Part shown: positions 1-7,409 of the stretch, one piece after another
Layout of the letters: every line of letters starts with the position of its first letter
Position numbering within the stretch: position 1 is the stretch's first letter
Assembly: GCA_030145275.1 (NCBI GenBank)
Contig: JAQYVV010000005.1
Span: 84,559-148,558 of the forward strand
Length of the DNA: 64,000 nucleotides
Origin: Desulfurivibrionaceae bacterium
GTDB lineage: Bacteria; Desulfobacterota; Desulfobulbia; Desulfobulbales; VMSU01
Reading direction: 5' to 3'
Position numbers and translations under genes: made by a program
Notes under the pieces: model-generated
What the model was told of the DNA's origin: nothing
Seen by the model: the letters and a program-made list of their open reading frames with translations, nothing else
Databases searched by the model: none

Positions 1-297
1 GAGAGCCTGCCTGCTGCGATTAAGGAAAATATAAAGTTCTTATCCGCACAGGAGCTAAGCCCATCCTTTAGTTATGAAGGTAAAGAAACCATGGCGCAGC
101 TGCTCGGCAAGTCCGAAGAACAGGTGCCCACCCTTGCGCATATTCAGGAACGTATTAGCAAAGATCTCCATGAACAGAAAAAAAAGGAGGCAATGGATAG
201 CCTGCATGAAAAATTGCGTCAGCACTCGACAATTGCCATAAACAAACCACTCTGGTTAAGTATTACTAAGAAATTACAGGAAGAAAATGAGCAATAA
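1..297 (+). CDS. PpiC/SurA-type peptidyl-prolyl isomerase, C-terminal fragment (5' end outside window)
   Basis: The frame is open from base 1 to the TAA at 295-297 and encodes about 98 residues. The first ATG (base 91) is almost certainly internal because the frame has no stop upstream. The tail (VPTLAHIQERISKDL, then KEAMDSLHEKLR and TIAINKPLW) has the charged helix followed by a short beta-strand that closes PpiC/parvulin and SurA-like chaperones after the rotamase domain. The rotamase domain itself lies outside the window, so the assignment is by resemblance of the tail only. It overlaps the start of the 42-haem cytochrome by 11 bases, so the two are probably translated together. The isomerase would help exported cytochromes fold in the periplasm. 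Confidence 0.6.
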   Translation, partial: ESLPAAIKENIKFLSAQELSPSFSYEGKETMAQLLGKSEEQVPTLAHIQERISKDLHEQKKKEAMDSLHEKLRQHSTIAINKPLWLSITKKLQEENEQ

Positions 298-3200
298 ATA
301 CTCTAAAAAACGAATTTTATTTATTATTAATTCTCTGCTTATAATTGTCCTTTATTTTACTTTACAGGCATGTGTCTCGGGCAATACCCCACAGAAAAAC
401 ACCCAGAGAAGACAGGCCTGTACAGACTGTCATGCTGATTGGGCAGAGTCTTTTCAACAAGGTAACACCCATAAGCCGGTTGAGGCTGGCAAGTGCCGGA
501 CTTGTCATCTGCCCCATGGCCTTATTGCCGTAGTCCAGTTGACCTCTCCTGCACCCCGACTCTGTTTTGCCTGTCACAAAGATATTCCTGAAAGTATTGA
601 GAAAAAAGTTGTTCATCAACCGGCCAAAAATGGCAAATGTCTAGAGTGCCATAATTCTCATAATTCAACCAATGAGCACCTTCTGAAAAATAGTGAGAGA
701 GAACTCTGCTTTCAATGTCACGAACAAGACCGTTACAGCAAGAAAAATGTTCATAAGCCGGTGGCCGAAAAATGTATAACCTGCCATGCCCCGCATGGTT
801 CCGACTATCCGGCTTTAACTGATAAAAAACTTGCAGAGCTTTGCGCTCAATGTCATGACTTTAAAGCTGCTTCATTTGTTGCTAAGCATTATGGTAAAAA
901 AGTAACCGATGGATGCCTGACCTGCCATGACCCGCATAGTTCTGAGAGTGAAGGGCTGTTGAAGCCATTTATTCACCCATCGATTGAGGGCGGCGGTTGT
1001 GATAGCTGTCATGATAAAATGGAGATGCGGGGCGGCAAGAGTGCAGAGCAGATGTCTTCGCTCTGCGTCAGTTGTCACCCTTCCCATGTAGGCGGTTTTC
1101 TGCACGAGCCCTATGTGAACGGCCAATGCCTTGAATGTCACGCTGTCCACGCCAGCGATTACCTGGCCATTGCGGCCCGGCCTCTCCAGCAGCTCTGTAC
1201 TGAATGTCATGACCAGCACACAGGCATACAAAAAGGATCTTTGCACGAACCTGCCCAAAAGGGTGATTGTCTCTCCTGTCATCAGAGCCATTGGTCAGAG
1301 AATGCACAATTGCTCACCGTGTCCGGTAACGACCTCTGTTTTAAATGCCATGACCAGGCTGATTTTACAGGCAAAGGTAGGAAACGTCTCCACGAGCCGG
1401 TCGGCCAGGGAGAATGTCTTGATTGTCATGAAGCACATGCTGCTCCACAAAAGAGTCTGCTTAACGAAAAACAGGGCAAGCTCTGTTTCTCCTGCCATGA
1501 TCAGACCGCCGGTGAGATCTACCACTCCTCTGTGCATCGTCCCTTTGCCGAAGGAAATTGCAGCAGCTGTCACCAGCCGCACCAATCTTCTGCGCCCCAT
1601 TTTCTGAAGGATTCTGTAAGTCTTAACAAGCTGTGTTTGCAATGTCACGCCCAAATAGAGGAGAAACTTAAAGAGACACCGCATCAGCCGGTCGCAAAAG
1701 GCAAGTGTACTAACTGCCATGACTCCCATGCTGCTAACCGCAAAGCCCTATTGCTTGAGAATCCTGGCAAGCTTTGTCTGAGCTGCCATGATGACATGAA
1801 ATTTGCGGCAGAGTCAAAAGGCAGGATTATTCATGAACCAATCAGGGAGGGTAATTGTACCGTCTGTCATGATCCGCATGGTACGGTCAAACCACAAAAC
1901 CTAAAAAAAATGGAACCAGGTCTATGCCTTGATTGCCATGCGGAAATATCTCAATTCTGGAGCACTGGCTCAGCTCACGAACCAGCTTCGCAGCAATGTA
2001 CAACCTGCCATCTGTCACACTCTGGAGATAATGAAGCCTTGTTACGCAAAGAAGCAGCGTCTATTTGTGGAGATTGCCATGAGAGTGGAGCGGAGCTACA
2101 GGCCACTCATAAAGGGATGAAACTTTCTCCGCTAGGATGCGTGAACTGCCATGACCCTCATGGCAGCGCTAATAATAAGCTTCTGCGTCCTGTCTTGCAT
2201 GAACCTTTTAATTCCGCTGATTGTCTTTCATGTCATGATAGCCAGGGAGCTGTTACCACCGGGCCGAAATGTTTTGACTGCCACGAAAAAGATGACGGCA
2301 AGGTTGTGCACGCACCATACCGGCAAAACAAATGTGCTGACTGTCATCAGACCCATGCCGCTGATTATCCAGGCCTTTTAGTCAACTCGGGCGCCAGTCT
2401 ATGCGCAACTTGTCATGCTGATATCGCCAAAAAAAGTAGCGCTCAAAAGCTTCATAAGCCTTTTCAGGAGGGACGCTGTCAGACCTGCCATGCCAGCCAT
2501 ACTTCAGATCATAAGAACCTCCTCCATGATTCTTTGTCCACCGCCTGTATGGAGTGTCATACTGATTTGCCCCAGGGGGTGAAGAATCTTCATTCCCCTT
2601 TTGCCAAAGGTGAATGTTTAACTTGTCATTTAGCACATGGCGGGTCCAATGATAACCTTCTGGTGGAGAAAAGTGATAATCTTTGCTATCAGTGTCATCA
2701 AAAGGACAGGGTTATCGGGCAGCACAAATCTCCGGTCCCGCTTACCGGTAATTGTGTGAGTTGCCATGATCCTCATGGCAGCAATCAGAAGGCTATCATC
2801 CGTGAGTTCATCCATGAGCCATTTAGTGATGATTGCAGTTATTGCCACCAGTCTGGTCAGGAAATCACCAATGAGTTATGTCTCCAATGCCATGAACGGG
2901 TCAGGGATGATTATTTGTTGCCCCATAGTCATTTGACCATGGTTGATAAGAAAGAAGGCTGCCTGACTTGCCATACCCCTCATGCCGGAAAGACAGCGGC
3001 AATGCTCAGAGATGAGGTAGACCAGGTCTGTCTAGAATGTCATCAGCAGTCTCTTGACCGCTATGACGGGAAAAAACATGTGCATCAGGATATGGACAAC
3101 TGTACGGACTGTCACGCTGGCCATGGTTCCAGTGCCCCGGCCATGCTGAAAGGGGATGGCAGCACCACCTGTACATCATGCCATAAGAGCCATGATTCTT

Positions 3201-3352
3201 TTACCCACCCTATAGGAGAAGGGGTTTTGGATCATCGCAATCGGCAGATGCTCACTTGCTTGACCTGTCATGATCCAAAGGGGACAGATTATGAATATAA
3301 CCTGCTGCTGGATCATAGTAAGGAACTTTGTGTTCAGTGTCATCGTTATTAA
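287..3352 (+). CDS. Giant multihaem c-type cytochrome lipoprotein, 42 CXXCH motifs
   Basis: This 1021-residue protein contains 42 CXXCH haem-binding motifs by direct count, one per about 24 residues, from CTDCH near residue 44 to CVQCH at the C-terminus. Many motifs come in pairs of the doubled-CXXCH/cytochrome c3-like type (for example CLTCHDPHSS, CVNCHDPHGS), with recurring HEP and HKP triplets just before. The N-terminus (KKRILFIINSLLIIVLYF) is a signal peptide ending in LQAC, so Cys29 probably carries lipid; the lipobox is slightly non-standard. It should sit in the periplasm or on the outer membrane as an electron-transfer conduit. The start overlaps the upstream isomerase, and the NHL protein and OmcS-like cytochrome follow. 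No other domain is visible, so the partner and terminal acceptor are unknown. Confidence 0.93.
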   Translation: MSNKYSKKRILFIINSLLIIVLYFTLQACVSGNTPQKNTQRRQACTDCHADWAESFQQGNTHKPVEAGKCRTCHLPHGLIAVVQLTSPAPRLCFACHKDIPESIEKKVVHQPAKNGKCLECHNSHNSTNEHLLKNSERELCFQCHEQDRYSKKNVHKPVAEKCITCHAPHGSDYPALTDKKLAELCAQCHDFKAASFVAKHYGKKVTDGCLTCHDPHSSESEGLLKPFIHPSIEGGGCDSCHDKMEMRGGKSAEQMSSLCVSCHPSHVGGFLHEPYVNGQCLECHAVHASDYLAIAARPLQQLCTECHDQHTGIQKGSLHEPAQKGDCLSCHQSHWSENAQLLTVSGNDLCFKCHDQADFTGKGRKRLHEPVGQGECLDCHEAHAAPQKSLLNEKQGKLCFSCHDQTAGEIYHSSVHRPFAEGNCSSCHQPHQSSAPHFLKDSVSLNKLCLQCHAQIEEKLKETPHQPVAKGKCTNCHDSHAANRKALLLENPGKLCLSCHDDMKFAAESKGRIIHEPIREGNCTVCHDPHGTVKPQNLKKMEPGLCLDCHAEISQFWSTGSAHEPASQQCTTCHLSHSGDNEALLRKEAASICGDCHESGAELQATHKGMKLSPLGCVNCHDPHGSANNKLLRPVLHEPFNSADCLSCHDSQGAVTTGPKCFDCHEKDDGKVVHAPYRQNKCADCHQTHAADYPGLLVNSGASLCATCHADIAKKSSAQKLHKPFQEGRCQTCHASHTSDHKNLLHDSLSTACMECHTDLPQGVKNLHSPFAKGECLTCHLAHGGSNDNLLVEKSDNLCYQCHQKDRVIGQHKSPVPLTGNCVSCHDPHGSNQKAIIREFIHEPFSDDCSYCHQSGQEITNELCLQCHERVRDDYLLPHSHLTMVDKKEGCLTCHTPHAGKTAAMLRDEVDQVCLECHQQSLDRYDGKKHVHQDMDNCTDCHAGHGSSAPAMLKGDGSTTCTSCHKSHDSFTHPIGEGVLDHRNRQMLTCLTCHDPKGTDYEYNLLLDHSKELCVQCHRY

Positions 3353-3401
3353 CTTTTCGCAGTCTTCGCTTAGCTGCAACGCCATCAATCTTGGAGTTAC
3401 T

Positions 3402-4280
3402 ATGTCTCGTCTATTTTATAGGATAAGTAAATATATTTTCCTTGTTGCTTTTTTGATTGTGGCAACAGACACTTCTGTCTGGGCCTGGAACCATCATTTA
3501 TCTTTATATTCTGCCACCGGTGACCCCATGCGGGTGCCAGCCGGTCTTTTTATTGATACAGAAAAAGAGCGCTATTATATCATTGATACCGGAAATAATC
3601 GGTTGGTCTCTTTTGATAAGGATGGCAATTATTTACAGGATTTTAATGCAAACGGGAAATTGACAGCACCCTTTGACCTGGTAAAGGATTCTCTTGGAAG
3701 GCTGTGTGTGATCGAGAAGGGGAAGAACACTCTAACCACAATTGATCTTAAAAACAAAGAGGTTACACCACATACTCTTACGTATAATGGAAGCACAATC
3801 ATTCCGCATCGTCTGGCTCTAGTAGATGGTACTATTCTAGTACTAGACAAGAATAAGGGGGGGGTAGTTGTCCTGGATAAGGATTTACAGGTCAGATCGT
3901 ACATTCCCTGCCCGGATAACTCTGAGGGGTTTGTTGATTTTGTAACCATTGCTGGTGAAATATGGGGCTTAGACCGTGGAAGTAATTCAGTATATCGTTA
4001 TTCAATCAATGGTAAATTATTGGAAAAGGTGCAGTTAGATACTTCCCCTCAGCATCCTGTTGCTCTCGCAATTTCCCCGGATGAACATTTGTTTATCCTC
4101 GATCGACATGCCAGGGCCGTTTATCAGTTCTCCAGAACTGGCCGTCTTGATAAAAAATTTCTGGAACAAGGTTTTACAGTTGGCAAACTCTTCTACCCAA
4201 TTCTGCTTCGTTTTGACCCTTGGGGGCGTTTATGTGTTGTGGATGAAGGAAATGGACGGGTAGAGATATATAATAGGTGA
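3402..4280 (+). CDS. Exported NHL-repeat six-bladed beta-propeller protein
   Basis: About 292 residues. I chose the ATG at 3402, preceded by GGAG at 3393-3396; the frame runs further upstream, but that part overlaps the cytochrome gene. A signal peptide (hydrophobic IFLVAFLIVA, cleavage likely after SVWA) is followed by repeated NHL-like blades: GDPMRVPAGLFID, YIIDTGNNRLVSFDKDGNY, LFILDRHARAVYQFSRTGR and LCVVDEGNGRVEIYN. NHL propellers usually bind proteins or sugars and have no enzymatic signature here. The gene lies between two multihaem cytochromes and its stop is 8 bases before the next start codon. NHL proteins commonly accompany multihaem cytochromes in Geobacter-type electron-export clusters, so a scaffold or assembly role is inferred. 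Confidence 0.85.
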   Translation: MSRLFYRISKYIFLVAFLIVATDTSVWAWNHHLSLYSATGDPMRVPAGLFIDTEKERYYIIDTGNNRLVSFDKDGNYLQDFNANGKLTAPFDLVKDSLGRLCVIEKGKNTLTTIDLKNKEVTPHTLTYNGSTIIPHRLALVDGTILVLDKNKGGVVVLDKDLQVRSYIPCPDNSEGFVDFVTIAGEIWGLDRGSNSVYRYSINGKLLEKVQLDTSPQHPVALAISPDEHLFILDRHARAVYQFSRTGRLDKKFLEQGFTVGKLFYPILLRFDPWGRLCVVDEGNGRVEIYNR

Positions 4281-4288
4281 GGCGAAAC

Positions 4289-5434
4289 ATGTATTACATG
4301 CGAACAATGTGCTACATAGTTATTGCGACAATTATTGTTATTTTTGTACCAAACGCTGTTTTTGCTGTTACTGGTACCTGCTCATCCTGTCACACAATGC
4401 ATAACAGCCAGGATGGTGTTGAAGTTAGTTATGGGCTTGACGCTGAAGATACCGGTCCTAATGTGGGTTTACTGATAAGTGATTGTGTGGGCTGCCACTC
4501 TTCTAGTGCAGGCAATCAAGTACTTGGAAACACCCCTATTGTTAACACAACGACAACCATTCCTGTTTTTAACGACACCGCTTTGGCCGGAGGAGATTTT
4601 TATTGGGTCGTTAATAGTGGTGACAATTATGGCCATAATGTTGATGGGATAGTTGGCGTAGATAGTGCTGTTAATGTAGGGATGACACCTCCTGGCTGGT
4701 CTTCTGCTGCTGCTTTTGGTTATGCTGGTACCGATGCAACCCGTAGAGCAGAAGCAGGGAGCTGGGGTGAACAATTAACTTGTGATGGGGTTTATGGCTG
4801 TCATGGTGATGTTGTTGATGGTGTTTGGGGTTCGCACCACAACAATGCCGGAGGCCTTCGTGAATTTGCTGCCGTGGATGACGAACACCAGGGGGAGCAC
4901 TATAGATTTCTGCATGGCATCAATGGTTATGAGGACCCGAAATGGCAGCATAATGTTGCTGATGATGGCAACTTTAATGTCTATCATGGTGAGATTCGTT
5001 CCGGCTCGGATCTCGTTGGCAGCAGAGATACAATCTCATTTCTGTGTGCCCAGTGTCATGGCAATTTTCACTCCGGCACTGGTACCGACGAGGGGATTGC
5101 TGACTCTGGTTTTGCCAGCCCCTGGATACGCCATCCGGTTGATGTTAAACTATATAAATTAGATACAGAGTATGCCTCATATTCAGCCTCAACCTACATC
5201 TATGGGGTGCCGGTTGCTTTTGATGTAACGAATAATGTAAGTTATGACAGTACAGATGACATAAACGACCCCACTGACATCCAAATTGGCTTGGCAACCG
5301 TTACCTGTCTCTCTTGTCATGTCGCCCATGCCAGCCCCAATCATGACCTGTTGCGCTGGAACTACAGGGGGTGGCCGGGTAACAGCGTCGAAAATGACTA
5401 TGGCTGTCACACCTGCCATTCATCAAAAAATTAA
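4289..5434 (+). CDS. OmcS-like hexahaem c-type cytochrome (nanowire family candidate)
   Basis: With the ATG at 4289 (GAGG at 4279-4282 upstream) the product has 381 residues. A GTG at 4277 in frame is possible but overlaps the upstream stop. The signal peptide is cleaved probably after AVFA (residue 26). Haem motifs are CSSCH (residue 31), CVGCH, CAQCH, CLSCH and a C-terminal CHTCH, plus a CX5CH (CDGVYGCH) where OmcS has its third haem. Resemblance to Geobacter OmcS runs along the protein: CHTMHNS after the first haem, GGDFYWV, HYRFLHG, IRHPVD, CLSCHVAHAS with a following WNY, and a haem at the very end. OmcS polymerises into extracellular haem wires. Filament formation here is inference from family resemblance. 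Neighbours are an NHL protein and a 42-haem cytochrome. Confidence 0.85.
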   Translation: MYYMRTMCYIVIATIIVIFVPNAVFAVTGTCSSCHTMHNSQDGVEVSYGLDAEDTGPNVGLLISDCVGCHSSSAGNQVLGNTPIVNTTTTIPVFNDTALAGGDFYWVVNSGDNYGHNVDGIVGVDSAVNVGMTPPGWSSAAAFGYAGTDATRRAEAGSWGEQLTCDGVYGCHGDVVDGVWGSHHNNAGGLREFAAVDDEHQGEHYRFLHGINGYEDPKWQHNVADDGNFNVYHGEIRSGSDLVGSRDTISFLCAQCHGNFHSGTGTDEGIADSGFASPWIRHPVDVKLYKLDTEYASYSASTYIYGVPVAFDVTNNVSYDSTDDINDPTDIQIGLATVTCLSCHVAHASPNHDLLRWNYRGWPGNSVENDYGCHTCHSSKN

Positions 5435-5460
5435 CGATTTCCCTAATCCTAGCCCAGAAC

Positions 5461-5507
5461 GCCCTTGTGGGGTGTAAAAAATACAAAAAAAATTCTAAGG
5501 TACTAAA
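5461..5507 (+). repeat. Probable truncated end of family A repeat
   Basis: This stretch between the OmcS-like gene and the next lipoprotein gene ends in TAAGGTACTAAA after a GGGGTGTAAAAAATAC segment. The same order occurs at one end of the family A copies near 35400 and 37110. Only one end is present, so it is either a decayed copy or a chance resemblance. Confidence 0.4.
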
Positions 5508-5514
5508 ATAATCT

Positions 5515-6942
5515 ATGAACCAGCACAAATATGCATATGTACTTTTTCTAGTTTTTTTCCTCTCTTTTGTTGTCTCCGGATGTGTTAATAGCAGCCCTGG
5601 TGGTGGATTTATAAAGCGGGATATCGTTGAAAAACCACCTCTTGCCAACCAATCTTTACTATCCTTTTTCTGTGACTTTACTGAGCAGCCCCGTCAGCAA
5701 CTAAACATTCAGATAAGTGATATGGAAATTCACACCGGAGAACAATGGATCTCTGTACTTCCTTCCGTTACATCTATTTCGTCAGAGCATATTTCTACTG
5801 GACAAATTCTATTGACCCGGGCAAGCCTGCCGGCCGGGACGTACACTAAGCTTCGCTTTACCTATGAAGAGACGGCCGCACAAAAAGAAGAAAATGGTCA
5901 GATGAAAGGGAATAAAATTACAAAAGAAATTTTATTTACCGCACCATTGCAGCTTTTGGCACAAGAAAGTCAGTGTCTTTTTTTAGATTGGAAGTTGAGC
6001 CCGTCGCAATCCAAGCAACAACAGTTTGAACCATTAATAACCGTATTTCCGCAGGAGATTTCCTTAAGTGTTGATCTGGCATTTGTGACTTGCCCGGATA
6101 TTGATACCATATATATTATTCGAACTGATACCAATAAAGTAATCGGGGCTTGGGGGATACCTGGTAAACCGTCTGATTTTGTCTTAAATTATTCTACAGA
6201 TGTACTGTATGTGCTTTCCCAAAAAAATAAATCAATTGTCATTGTTGAAATTTCATCGGGGAGGGTAGTAGATTCTTTTTTTATTCCCATGGGTACAGAC
6301 CCCTCTTTTATGGAGGTTAGTCCCGATTTTCAATACGCCTATGTTCTGGACCAGAGAAACTTCCGGCTGATAAAAATTCAACTGTCAGATGGCAGCCTCG
6401 CAGGTACTTTTAACTTCGATTATCCTGTGGAATACTTATCTTTGCTTGAGGGTGATCACCGCCTTGCTGTCTCATCTTCAAGTGTTAATGAAGTTTATTT
6501 ATTGGACAAAGAGACCCTGCAGAAAGTTCAAACAATTCAGGTTGGCAGAAAAATCTCCAGTATGGTTTTGGTAAACAACCAGCTTCTCATTGCAGAGAAG
6601 GGCGCAACCACATTACTTGCTTATAATATTCACACATCAGTAGAAAAAAGACCTGTTGTTGGTTTGGGGCCTGAGAGATTTCTTCAGGTTAACAATAGAT
6701 TATATGTTTCAGCCTCAAAGGCTGGACGAATTGATGTACTAGATCCCGATGAACTGTACCCGATAAAAACGATTCGTATTGGCGGGGCTCCTGTGGAAAT
6801 GGCAGCTTCTACTAATCGGAGATGGCTATATGTTGCTGATGTGCAGAGAGGTGGCCTGGCTGTTCTTGACCTCTCTTCTTATCGGTTAGAGAAAAGGATA
6901 GATCTAGCCGCCGTTCCTCATTCAATTGCTGTTACTCAGTAA
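5515..6942 (+). CDS. Surface lipoprotein with N-terminal DUF4382-like domain and YVTN/YncE beta-propeller
   Basis: The product has 475 residues. The signal peptide ends in a good lipobox (VVSGC, Cys23). Residues about 55-190 form a beta-rich domain with LNIQISDMEIHTG and LPAGTYTKLRFTYE, features of the DUF4382-type carboxypeptidase-like domains of lipoproteins. From about 200 to the end there are seven-bladed YVTN/YncE-type repeats (for example DVLYVLSQKNKSIVIVEISSG, split here by family habit into YVLS and VVEISSGRVV; RIDVLDPDELY; WLYVADVQRGGLAVLDLSS). The last gene of the cytochrome cluster on this side, it likely sits at the outer membrane as a binding or scaffold protein. No catalytic residues are evident. 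Confidence 0.75.
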   Translation: MNQHKYAYVLFLVFFLSFVVSGCVNSSPGGGFIKRDIVEKPPLANQSLLSFFCDFTEQPRQQLNIQISDMEIHTGEQWISVLPSVTSISSEHISTGQILLTRASLPAGTYTKLRFTYEETAAQKEENGQMKGNKITKEILFTAPLQLLAQESQCLFLDWKLSPSQSKQQQFEPLITVFPQEISLSVDLAFVTCPDIDTIYIIRTDTNKVIGAWGIPGKPSDFVLNYSTDVLYVLSQKNKSIVIVEISSGRVVDSFFIPMGTDPSFMEVSPDFQYAYVLDQRNFRLIKIQLSDGSLAGTFNFDYPVEYLSLLEGDHRLAVSSSSVNEVYLLDKETLQKVQTIQVGRKISSMVLVNNQLLIAEKGATTLLAYNIHTSVEKRPVVGLGPERFLQVNNRLYVSASKAGRIDVLDPDELYPIKTIRIGGAPVEMAASTNRRWLYVADVQRGGLAVLDLSSYRLEKRIDLAAVPHSIAVTQ

Positions 6943-7251
6943 TCCCTTATAAATTCCACTGAGAACGTACAACAGGGCATTTTTTAAAACGTCTTTTCTC
7001 AAAATCACTTTCTTTTTAATTCCATTGGACGCAAATTTGATATCCCCAATTTTAGTTAAATATTAGGAGGACAGAAGGTTCCCAGTGTCAATCGTCATGG
7101 TCAATGCTTCCTTGTTCGTTGTTTTTTCATTCTTTTGGTCATTGCCCAACCAACGATATGGTGAGAAAAAAGATTTATAATCACAGAAAAATACAACTAG
7201 TTTTTTGTTGTCCATACTACGTCATATCCCTGCGAATCGACATATGTGAAT

Positions 7252-7280
7252 TTGACATTGCACTTACAATTTGATAATTA
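7252..7280 (+). promoter_or_regulatory. Candidate sigma-70 promoter for the receiver-GGDEF-EAL gene
   Basis: TTGACA at 7252-7257 and TAATTA at 7275-7280 are separated by 17 bases, about 130 bases upstream of the start codon. The -35 is perfect and the -10 is approximate. In such AT-rich DNA a -10-like match is weak evidence. Confidence 0.4.
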
Positions 7281-7283
7281 TCA
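7272..7283. promoter_or_regulatory. Palindrome overlapping the -10, Fur-box-like
   Basis: TGATAATTATCA is a perfect 12-base palindrome lying over the candidate -10 element. It resembles half-site arrangements of Fur boxes (TGATAAT and ATTATCA) but lacks the full 7-1-7 spacing. An iron-dependent repressor is one possibility; AT-rich chance is another. Confidence 0.25.
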
Positions 7284-7409
7284 ATTATTTATTTTTTGAT
7301 TTTAATGAAAAATTTGAGTAGGTATTAAATAGCGTAAAATCCAGTATATTTCCTGTAGAAATCTCGTTTCAATTATAAATTAATTATCAAAATAATATTA
7401 TACAATACC

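Larger units (their letters stand above)
6943..7409. other. Intergenic region upstream of the GGDEF-EAL gene
   Basis: 467 bases, strongly AT-rich in its second half. It holds a promoter-like pair and a Fur-box-like palindrome (listed separately). I see no open frame with a ribosome-binding site, no RNA gene and no clear terminator for the cytochrome cluster. Confidence 0.6.

Noticed and set aside
872..1291. Minus-strand frame of 139 codons inside the 42-haem cytochrome gene, and other antisense frames at 362-619, 1295-1729, 2382-2636
   Set aside because: They are antisense shadows produced by the regular CXXCH codon pattern; no ribosome-binding site and no recognisable protein.
4277..4291. 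GTG start at 4277 for the OmcS-like gene
   Set aside because: It overlaps the preceding stop and lacks a Shine-Dalgarno; ATG 4289 has GAGG upstream and starts a clean signal peptide.
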